Shown here: positions 7,025 to 13,592 of the stretch, one piece after another
Layout of the letters: each line of letters opens with the position of its first letter
Numbering within the stretch: position 1 is the first letter of the stretch
Assembly: GCA_946886845.1 (NCBI GenBank)
Contig: CAMPJH010000020.1
Span: 1-15,422, forward strand
Direction of reading: 5' to 3'
Source of the DNA: an uncultured Sphingomonas sp.
GTDB lineage: Bacteria; Pseudomonadota; Alphaproteobacteria; Sphingomonadales; Sphingomonadaceae
DNA: 15,422 bases
Notes under the pieces: generated by a model
The model's input: only the letters and a program-made list of their open reading frames with translations
What the model was told of the DNA's origin: nothing
Database searches by the model: none
Translations under genes and position numbers: made by a program

Positions 7025-8485
7025 ATGAGCGAAACCCTGAAGCCGCGCTCGCGGAAGGTGAAGATCCTGGCGACGCTCGGTCCGGCGTCGAGCAGCCCGG
7101 CGATGATCCGCAAGCTGTTGATGGCCGGCGCCGACGCGTTCCGGATCAACATGAGCCACGGCACCCATGCCCAGAAGGCGAAGCTGGTCGACGCGATCCG
7201 GACCCTGGAAAAAGAGCTTCACCGTCCGATCACGATCCTGTTCGACCTGCAGGGGCCGAAGCTTCGGGTCGGCAATTTCAAGGATGGTTCGGCCGACGTC
7301 CAGAAAGGTGAGCGGCTGGTGCTCGACCGCGATCGCGCCCCGGGCGATTCCAGCCGTGTCGAGCTTCCACATCCCGAATTGTTTGAAGCGGTCAGCCGCG
7401 GCGACCGGCTGTTGATCGACGACGGCAAGGTGCGGCTGAAAATCGTCGAGGCGGGGGATGCGAAGATCGTCGCCGAGGTGGAGGTCGGTGGCCGACTCTC
7501 CGATCACAAGGGCGTCAACGTGCCCGACGTCGTCGTGCCCATCCCGGCACTGACCGACAAGGACCGCGCCGACCTGCATTTCGCGCTCGATCAAAAGGCG
7601 GACTGGATCGCTCTGTCGTTCGTTCAGCGGCCCGAGGATGTCGCCGAAGCGCGCGAGCTGATCGGCGACAAGGCGGCGCTGATGGCGAAAATCGAGAAGC
7701 CGGCGGCGATCGACCGGTTGGACGACATCATCGATCTGTCCGACGGCGTGATGGTCGCTCGCGGCGACCTTGGGGTCGAGCTTCCGCCCGAAGACGTGCC
7801 GCCGATCCAGAACAGGATCGTCGCCGCCGCCCGCCAGTTCGGCAAGCCGGTGGTGGTCGCGACTCAGATGCTCGAATCGATGATCAATTCGCCAACCCCG
7901 ACCCGGGCCGAGGTCAGCGACGTCGCTACCGCGATCTACGACGGCGCCGACGCGGTGATGCTGTCGGCGGAAAGCGCGACCGGCAAATATCCGTGCGAAG
8001 CGGTGCAGATGATGGACCGCATCGCCCAGAGCGCCGAACAGGATCCGGTCTATCCGGCGCGAATCCATTTCACCGAGACCAAGCTCGAGCCGACCACCGC
8101 CGATGCGCTGGCCGGATCGGCGCGGCACATCGCCGACACGGTCTCGGCGCGGGCAATGGTCTGCTACACCAGCTCCGGCTCTACCGCCCGGCGGATCGCC
8201 CGCGAGCGGCCGGCGGTGCCGATCCTGGCGATGACGTCGTCGCAAACCGCCGCGAGACGACTGTCGCTCCTGTGGGGCGTTCACGCCGTCAATACGCGCG
8301 ACGTGGCGAGCTTCGAGGAGATGGTTGCCAAGGGCAAAAGGATGGCGCTTCGCCATCACATTGCCGAGGGCGGCGACCGGCTGGTGCTGATGGCCGGAGT
8401 GCCATTCGGGACGCCGGGCTCGACCAACGTCATCCATGTCGTTCGCCTCGTCGGCGACGAGCTCGAGAAGCACGCCGCCCAGTAA
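7025..8485 (+). CDS. pyk: Pyruvate kinase
   Basis: Pyruvate kinase makes pyruvate and ATP from phosphoenolpyruvate and ADP in the last step of glycolysis or the Entner-Doudoroff route. The 486-residue product shows KILATLGPASS at the N-terminus (13-23), FRINMSHG with the phosphate-binding Arg (39-46), FDLQGPKLRVG (73-83), the B-domain at about 84-170, VNVPDVVVPIPALTDKD, and the active-site signature MAKIEKPAAID (220-230; Lys222, Glu224). DGVMVARGDLGVELP and VATQMLESMI follow, then the C-terminal domain. The ATG at 7025 was chosen because homologues begin about 10 residues before the KILATLGP block; a TTG at 6989 would add 12 residues without a better ribosome site. It is convergent with the NAD(P)HX dehydratase gene, eight bases apart. 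Confidence 0.97.
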   Translation: MSETLKPRSRKVKILATLGPASSSPAMIRKLLMAGADAFRINMSHGTHAQKAKLVDAIRTLEKELHRPITILFDLQGPKLRVGNFKDGSADVQKGERLVLDRDRAPGDSSRVELPHPELFEAVSRGDRLLIDDGKVRLKIVEAGDAKIVAEVEVGGRLSDHKGVNVPDVVVPIPALTDKDRADLHFALDQKADWIALSFVQRPEDVAEARELIGDKAALMAKIEKPAAIDRLDDIIDLSDGVMVARGDLGVELPPEDVPPIQNRIVAAARQFGKPVVVATQMLESMINSPTPTRAEVSDVATAIYDGADAVMLSAESATGKYPCEAVQMMDRIAQSAEQDPVYPARIHFTETKLEPTTADALAGSARHIADTVSARAMVCYTSSGSTARRIARERPAVPILAMTSSQTAARRLSLLWGVHAVNTRDVASFEEMVAKGKRMALRHHIAEGGDRLVLMAGVPFGTPGSTNVIHVVRLVGDELEKHAAQ

Positions 8486-8493
8486 GCGCGCCT

Positions 8494-9366
8494 TTATCGT
8501 GCCAGCAAGGCCGGAATCTCGTCGGGAATCTCGCGGGCGAAGAAGCCCACCGGGCCGACCTTCGTCGACAGCAGCTCGCCGGCTTCGCCGTGGAGCAGGA
8601 CACCCCACAGCAAAGCGGTCAGCGGATCGGCGCCGCGCGCCAGCAAGGCACCGACGATCCCGGCGAGCGTGTCGCCGCTTCCAGCCACCCCGAGGCCGGG
8701 AGCGCCGCCGCGATGAATCCAGCTTCTACCATCGGGAGCGGCAATGTGGCTGACCGGCCCTTTGGCGAGCACCAGGGCGTTGAAGCGATCGGCGGCGCGG
8801 CGCGCGCAGCCGGCTGCATCGCGCTCGGCTTCCTCCTCGCTGCAGCCGAGCAGCGCCGCCATCTCGACCTTGTGCGGAAGCAGGATCGCCGGCATCTGGC
8901 GCGCCCGGCAGTCGTCCGCGAGCGCGGGCAGCGAGTAGAGCAAGGCGGCGTCGAGGATGACCGGCATCGGCAGGGCGAGCAGGGTCCTGGCGATTTCGGA
9001 AGAAACCTCGTCGTCAGTCATTCCCGGGCCGGCAACCACGCCGCCGCAGGTCTTCACATGCTCGGCGATGCAATCGATCACTGCCAGCGTAAATCCGCCG
9101 TCCGAAGCTTCCGCGATCGGCACCACCTTGGCTTCGGGGACCTGGATCGACAGCGCGCTCGCCGTGCTTTCGACGGTGATCACCGTCACCTGGCCGACAC
9201 CGCTGCGCATCGCCGCCGACGTCGCCAGCGCCGCAGAACCGGGCGTGTAGCGGCTCCCCGCGATCACGACGACATAGCCGTGCGCGGTCTTGTCCGAGTC
9301 GGGATAGGGTGGAAGCGGAAGCTGCTTCAACTCCGAGCGGGTGAGATCGCGCGGCTCCGCGCTCAT
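8494..9366 (-). CDS. nnrD: ADP/ATP-dependent NAD(P)H-hydrate dehydratase (YjeF C-terminal domain only)
   Basis: This 290-residue ribokinase-like protein repairs damaged NAD(P)H hydrates (NADHX/NADPHX) using ATP or ADP. It has the glycine-rich GYVVVIAGS start of the domain (30-38), VVAGPGM (110-116), PHKVEMAALLG (164-174), and the nucleotide site GLGVAGSGDTLAGIVGALL (224-242) with catalytic Asp232. The usual bacterial Nnr protein also has an N-terminal YjeF epimerase domain, which is absent here; the protein starts about 30 residues before the dehydratase core. The epimerase would have to be encoded elsewhere. The ATG at 9366-9364 overlaps the upstream phosphatase stop as ATGA. A frame extension to 9462 lies inside the phosphatase gene and was rejected. 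Confidence 0.92.
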   Translation of the reverse strand: MSAEPRDLTRSELKQLPLPPYPDSDKTAHGYVVVIAGSRYTPGSAALATSAAMRSGVGQVTVITVESTASALSIQVPEAKVVPIAEASDGGFTLAVIDCIAEHVKTCGGVVAGPGMTDDEVSSEIARTLLALPMPVILDAALLYSLPALADDCRARQMPAILLPHKVEMAALLGCSEEEAERDAAGCARRAADRFNALVLAKGPVSHIAAPDGRSWIHRGGAPGLGVAGSGDTLAGIVGALLARGADPLTALLWGVLLHGEAGELLSTKVGPVGFFAREIPDEIPALLAR

Positions 9367-10133
9367 CGCGATCCCGCCATCACGTCGCGCGCCGAGGTCT
9401 TGGGAGCGCCTTCGGCATCGAGCGGAGCGCCATAGTTCCAGGTCGTCAGTTGCGGCACGCACTGTCCCTGCTCGTCGGGCTCGAAATCATAGATACAGAT
9501 GCCGCAGTTGAGGATCTCCGCCTCGCGGTCGATGGTCATGATCTGCTCTTCCTCGAGCTCCTCGAGGATGTAGCGGAAGCAGAACACCACCACCTGGTGG
9601 CAGACGACCAGCACTCGGCGGTCGGAATAATGGAGGTTGATGGTGTTGAGCACCGACCGCAGGCGCAGGATCACGTCGGCCCAGCTCTCTCCACCGGGCG
9701 GCCGATGGTAAAATTTGCCGAGCATTGCCTTGTGCGCCGCTTCTTCGGGAAAGCGTTCACGGATGCCGATGTCGGTCAAACGGTCGAATATCCCGAACTC
9801 GCGCTCGCGCAGGCGCTCGTCGATGTGCGGCTGTGCCGGGCCGCCGGCGAGGGCGCCCGCCTCGCAGATAATCTGCGCCGTCTGCTTGGTGCGCAGGTAA
9901 GGCGAGGAGATGATGACCTCCGGGCGCTCGTCCGACGGCAACGATGCGAACCAGTCGCCGGCCGCCTTGGCCTGGAGGTGGCCGAACTCCGAAAGCGGGA
10001 CGTCGACGTCGCGAATGTCGATGCCGATCTCATGATGGCCGGCGCGGTCGGCGATCTCGCGCGCGACGTTGCCCTGGCTTTGCCCGTGACGGACCAGCCA
10101 CAGCCGCGCGGGCCAGTTCTGTCGCTTCCTCAT
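9363..10133 (-). CDS. Histidine phosphatase family protein
   Basis: This 256-residue protein is in the histidine phosphatase (phosphoglycerate mutase-like) branch. The phosphohistidine motif LVRHGQSQGN is at 13-22 (His16), a phosphate-binding Arg81 is in SPYLRTKQTA, the proton-donor region GESWADV has Glu149, and the second histidine His179 is in VVCHQ. Length and motifs fit a broad-specificity phosphatase rather than a true glycolytic mutase, but the substrate cannot be read from sequence. The start ATG at 10133-10131 gives a normal N-terminus; an extension to 10238 is not family-like. The gene overlaps nnrD by four bases, so the two are co-translated. Its start codon shares bases with a possible ATG of the divergent glycosidase gene. 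Cytosolic, no signal peptide. Confidence 0.9.
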   Translation of the reverse strand: MRKRQNWPARLWLVRHGQSQGNVAREIADRAGHHEIGIDIRDVDVPLSEFGHLQAKAAGDWFASLPSDERPEVIISSPYLRTKQTAQIICEAGALAGGPAQPHIDERLREREFGIFDRLTDIGIRERFPEEAAHKAMLGKFYHRPPGGESWADVILRLRSVLNTINLHYSDRRVLVVCHQVVVFCFRYILEELEEEQIMTIDREAEILNCGICIYDFEPDEQGQCVPQLTTWNYGAPLDAEGAPKTSARDVMAGSR

Positions 10134-10218
10134 GAAACAGACAAAGCGCGAGCCGCCGATTCTTTCCGGCGCAACAGCTGAACGGCTCGATTCGCAACTT
10201 CGCGCATTGGTGACTGCC
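10134..10218. promoter_or_regulatory. Divergent region between histidine phosphatase and GH-A-like glycosidase
   Basis: This 85-base gap exists only if the glycosidase starts at 10219. If it starts at the ATG of 10132, the two divergent genes overlap inside a single CATG (10131-10134) and no intergenic DNA is left. No clear SD precedes either start: the glycosidase has only GGTGA at 10209-10213 before the 10219 ATG, and the phosphatase has no purine-rich stretch just upstream. No convincing promoter hexamers were seen. Confidence 0.3.
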
Positions 10219-11388
10219 ATGAGCATTAATCCTGCCACGACTTTCGCCGGTTTCTTTCAGGCCGGCTTCGAATGCTCGTCGCATCGCCGCCGCGACGGCG
10301 TTCGCCTCGACCTGATCAAGGCGACGTCGCATGATCGCCATGTTCGGCAAGATTATCGCCAGTGCGCGGACCTTGGTTTCCGGACGCTGCGGGATGGGCT
10401 GCGCTGGCATCTGATCGAGCAATCCGCCGGCCGCTACGATTGGTCGAGCTGGATGCCGGCGCTCGAGGCGGCGGAGGAGAGCGGGCTGCAGATCATCTGG
10501 GACCTGTTCCACTACGGATCGCCCGATCACGTCGACCAGGCGGATCCCGACTTTCCGAAGCGCTTTACCGACTTCGCGGTCGCGGCGCTGGAAGTCCAGC
10601 AGTCGGTCAGCAGCCGGCCTGCCAGCGTGTGCCCGCTCAATGAAATCAACTTCCTGTCCTGGGCGGTCGACGACGGCTATTTTCCCCGCGTCGGCCCGAA
10701 GCAGCGGGGCTGGTTCAAGCGCCAGTTGGTGACGACCGCGATCACCGCGGCACGCGCGATCCGCGAGCAATGGCCCAAATCGACGATCGTCTGGGCCGAG
10801 CCCCTGATCCACATCGCTCCGCACGACCGTCGGCGGCAGACGATCCGCGCCGCCGAGCAGAATTTGAAGGGGATGTACGAGGCCTATGACTGGATTCTGG
10901 GCCTTGCCGAGCCCGAGCTCGGCGGCGATCCCTCGCTGGCCGATGTCGTCGGCTGGAACTTCTACCCGCACAACCAATGGTATTACCAAGGCCCTACGAT
11001 CCCCATGGGCCATCACGAATACCGGCCGCTGGCCGACATGCTGGCGGAAGTCGCGGAGCGATATCGCAAGCCGCAGTTCATTGCCGAAACCGGGGCGGAA
11101 GGATCCGGCCGTCCCGCCTGGCTGCATTATGTGTGCGACGAAGTTCGGGCGGCTCAAGGCCGGGGAGTCCGGATCGACGGCATCTGCCTCTACCCGATCA
11201 CCGCCTATCCCGGCTGGGACAATAGCCGCCATTGCCAGGTCGGCCTGCTGTCGACGATCGGCTCGGACGGCAAGCGCGACGTCTATCGTCCGCTTTACGA
11301 CGAGCTGCAGCGGCAAAAGGCGATCTTCGGCATCGAGGAGTCGGGTCGAAGGCCCAGCCGTGTGCGAATGGCCGGGGGAAACCTCTAA
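10219..11388 (+). CDS. Clan GH-A (GH1-like) glycosidase homologue, cytosolic
   Basis: This 389-residue protein resembles TIM-barrel retaining glycosidases of clan GH-A, nearest in feel to GH1 beta-glucosidase-like proteins. An Asn-Glu pair, PLNEINFLSW (139-148, Glu142), sits where the acid/base is expected at the end of strand 4. FIAETGAEG (287-295, Glu290) sits where the strand-7 nucleophile is expected. FRTLRDGLRW, DLFHYGSPDHV and VGWNFYPHNQWYYQG add barrel and aromatic substrate-site segments. No signal peptide is present, so it should act in the cytosol. The frame is open from an ATG at 10132, which would add 29 residues unlike the rest and remove all space to the divergent gene, so 10219 was chosen with moderate certainty. 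It is convergent with the GH43 gene, three bases apart. The substrate is unknown; galactofuranosides are possible from context. Confidence 0.78.
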   Translation: MSINPATTFAGFFQAGFECSSHRRRDGVRLDLIKATSHDRHVRQDYRQCADLGFRTLRDGLRWHLIEQSAGRYDWSSWMPALEAAEESGLQIIWDLFHYGSPDHVDQADPDFPKRFTDFAVAALEVQQSVSSRPASVCPLNEINFLSWAVDDGYFPRVGPKQRGWFKRQLVTTAITAARAIREQWPKSTIVWAEPLIHIAPHDRRRQTIRAAEQNLKGMYEAYDWILGLAEPELGGDPSLADVVGWNFYPHNQWYYQGPTIPMGHHEYRPLADMLAEVAERYRKPQFIAETGAEGSGRPAWLHYVCDEVRAAQGRGVRIDGICLYPITAYPGWDNSRHCQVGLLSTIGSDGKRDVYRPLYDELQRQKAIFGIEESGRRPSRVRMAGGNL

Positions 11389-11391
11389 TGC

Positions 11392-12414
11392 TCAAACGAC
11401 CGGGGCGGGCCTGGGCTCGTCTGAAGGCGTTCCGATAAATGGCCAGCCATCCTTCCATTCGATGCGATCGATCAGCAGGATCCGGCGGCTGTTGATTTCA
11501 TCTTCCTGCCGCTGGCGCGGGCGGTTCACGTCGATCGCATGATAGAGCATCCATTGCTGGCCCGCCTTGTCGTCGATTACGCAATTGTGGCCGGGGGCGA
11601 GCCAGCGCTCGCTCTTGTAGAGCATCAGGCTGTGCGGCACGCCCTTCGCCTGCTCGAGTGTTTCGAACAGCCCCGTCGGCTCACGCGAACGGGCAACCAT
11701 CACGCCATATTCGGCTTCCGGCCCGCAACAATTGTCGCCTGAGTAGAACAGGTAATGGAAGTCGTCGTGACGGATCACCCAGCAGGCTTCGACTAGTCGC
11801 GGGAAGGCTCCCTTGACGGGATTGGGCCAGACCAGGTCGATCGGCTCGCTGTCCGGCGCGAAAGACATCTTGTCGTCGGCCAGTTCCTGGACCTTGATCG
11901 GCTGAAAGCCGGAGCCCCAGTAAAGATAGCATTTGTCGCTGACGGGGTCCTGGAACACCATCGGGTCGATATATTCGAAGCCCATGCCCAGCAGCAGCGG
12001 CATGCCCATGTCGACGAACGGGCCAGCCGGGGATGTCGCGGTGGCGATGGCCAGGCAATGACCGCGCTCAGGAACGTCGCAGGCATCCGGAGTCGCCGAA
12101 TAGTACATGAGGTAGCGATCGCCGTCCTGCAGCACGTAGGGCGCCCAGAAATCCTGCGTTTCTCGTGCCCAGTCCGGCTTTGCGGGCAGCGCGTCGCCGA
12201 GATGCTGCCAGTGCAGCAGGTCGGCCGATCGCGCGACCTGGATATTTATCCATTCCCCGTCGCGCAGCGTTTGAGTTGCATAGGCGTAATAGAATCCGTC
12301 GGGCGCCAGGATCACCGACGGGTCGGGAAAGTCCAGGTCCAGGACCGGATTGGTGTAGGTTGCTTGCGCTACCGCTCGCGTGACGTTGTCGCCGGGCATC
12401 GCATGCTGGTTCAT
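11392..12414 (-). CDS. GH43-type five-bladed propeller glycosidase
   Basis: This 340-residue protein fits glycoside hydrolase family 43, inverting enzymes that act on arabinofuranosides, xylosides and, in some subfamilies, galactofuranosides. The three acids of the family are visible: Asp31 in DFPDPSV (general base), Asp150 in EYIDPMVF (pKa modulator) and Glu209 in RLVEACWV (general acid). TYTNPVLDLDFPDPS at the N-terminus and APYVLQDGDRYLMYYSA are typical blade elements. Paired cysteines at 229-230 (NCCGPEAEYG) are near the active side. There is no signal peptide, which is unusual for a polymer-degrading GH43 and suggests an intracellular substrate. The ATG overlaps the glf stop as ATGA, so it is coupled to UDP-galactopyranose mutase. 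Galactofuranosidase activity is an inference from this pairing. Confidence 0.88.
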   Translation of the reverse strand: MNQHAMPGDNVTRAVAQATYTNPVLDLDFPDPSVILAPDGFYYAYATQTLRDGEWINIQVARSADLLHWQHLGDALPAKPDWARETQDFWAPYVLQDGDRYLMYYSATPDACDVPERGHCLAIATATSPAGPFVDMGMPLLLGMGFEYIDPMVFQDPVSDKCYLYWGSGFQPIKVQELADDKMSFAPDSEPIDLVWPNPVKGAFPRLVEACWVIRHDDFHYLFYSGDNCCGPEAEYGVMVARSREPTGLFETLEQAKGVPHSLMLYKSERWLAPGHNCVIDDKAGQQWMLYHAIDVNRPRQRQEDEINSRRILLIDRIEWKDGWPFIGTPSDEPRPAPVV

Positions 12415-13592
12415 TCGGCCGCTACCGCAGTCTCCTGCGGCGCTCCAAGCCGACGCTTGGCGTCGAGCCGCCTGAAGGTCGCCAGCGCCTGGCCGACGAT
12501 CTGGTCCATGTTGTAATAGCGATAGGTGGCAAGCCGGCCGACGAATGTCACGTCGTCGGTGGCATCCGCGAGCGCCTCGTAGCGCTTGTAGAGCGCCTGG
12601 TTCTCGGCGCGCGGGATCGGGTAATAGGGATCGCCTTCGGCGGACGGATATTCATAGGTGATGGTGGTGAGCGGATGCTCCTGCCCGGTCAAATGCTTGT
12701 ATTCGCTGACGCGGGTGTAGGGCACGTCCGGGTCGGGGTAGTTGACCACCGCAACCTCCTGGTGCCGTGGCTTGTCGAGGGTTCGGTGGTCGAACCTGAG
12801 GCTTCGGTACGGAAGCTTGCCGAACCGATAGTCGAAATATTCGTCGACCGGGCCGGTGTAGATGATGTGCCCGGCGATCTCGTGCGCTCGTTCCCTGAGT
12901 TCGCGGAAGTCGGTCCCGAGCATTTTGTCGATCAGCGGATGGTCGAGCATCCGTTGGAACATCGCCGTATAGCCGTCGCGCGGCATCGCCTGGAACTTGT
13001 CGGTGAAATAGCGATCGTCGGTGTTGGTCCGGGTCGGGATGCGCGAGGTCACCTGCTTGTCGAGCTCGCTCGGGTCGAGCCCCCATTGCTTGCGCGTGTA
13101 GCCGCGGAAGAACAGTTCATAGAGCTCGCGCCCGACGGCGTTGATGACCACGTCCTCGGAGGTGCGGATATCCTCGACCGGCTCGGCGCGCGCGGCGAGG
13201 AATTGCGCCGCCTGCTCGTCGGTCTCGAGGCGGGCGTCGAACAGCGCGTTGAGCGTCGTCCGGTTGATCGGGATCGGCACCAGTTGGTCGCGGACGCGGG
13301 CGCGGACGCGATGCTCGTACGGCCGCCATTGCGTGAACTGCGACAGATAGTCGACGACCGCGTCGCTGTTGGTGTGAAAGATGTGCGGCCCGTACTTGTG
13401 GTAGAGGATTCCGGCTTCGTCCTTCTCGTCATAGGCGTTGCCGCCGACATGGTCGCGGCGGTCGATCAGCAGCACCCGCGCGCCGTGCCGGCTCGCCAGC
13501 CGCTCGCTGATCACCGAACCGGCGAAGCCGGCGCCGACGACGAGATAGTCGTAGGGTTTTCGCCCTTCGCGGGCGCCAATGACGGCGGTCAT
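12411..13592 (-). CDS. glf: UDP-galactopyranose mutase
   Basis: Glf is a flavoenzyme that interconverts UDP-galactopyranose and UDP-galactofuranose, the donor for Galf-containing glycans. The 393-residue product has the FAD dinucleotide motif VVGAGFAGS (18-26), VLLIDRRDHVGGNAYDEKD, and KYGPHIFHTNS, all hallmarks of bacterial Glf. FFRGYTRKQWG, RIPTRTNTDDRYFTDKF and FDYRFGKLPYRSLRF are also present, the latter two carrying the conserved substrate-binding arginines. The ATG at 13592-13590 was chosen because it places the GxGxxG motif near residue 20; the open extension to 13949 lies inside the glycosyltransferase gene. Both ends overlap neighbours by four bases (ATGA with the glycosyltransferase upstream and with GH43 downstream), so the three proteins should be made together. 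Confidence 0.96.
   Translation of the reverse strand: MTAVIGAREGRKPYDYLVVGAGFAGSVISERLASRHGARVLLIDRRDHVGGNAYDEKDEAGILYHKYGPHIFHTNSDAVVDYLSQFTQWRPYEHRVRARVRDQLVPIPINRTTLNALFDARLETDEQAAQFLAARAEPVEDIRTSEDVVINAVGRELYELFFRGYTRKQWGLDPSELDKQVTSRIPTRTNTDDRYFTDKFQAMPRDGYTAMFQRMLDHPLIDKMLGTDFRELRERAHEIAGHIIYTGPVDEYFDYRFGKLPYRSLRFDHRTLDKPRHQEVAVVNYPDPDVPYTRVSEYKHLTGQEHPLTTITYEYPSAEGDPYYPIPRAENQALYKRYEALADATDDVTFVGRLATYRYYNMDQIVGQALATFRRLDAKRRLGAPQETAVAAE

Noticed and set aside
7010..8608. A 532-codon open frame on the minus strand across pyruvate kinase
   Set aside because: It is antisense to a gene with full pyruvate kinase motifs, and its translation is rich in Arg, His and Asp with no family pattern; long antisense frames are common in high-GC DNA.
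10030..11316. A 428-codon minus-strand open frame across the GH-A-like gene
   Set aside because: The plus-strand product has catalytic-type Glu motifs and normal protein composition, while the antisense product has none.
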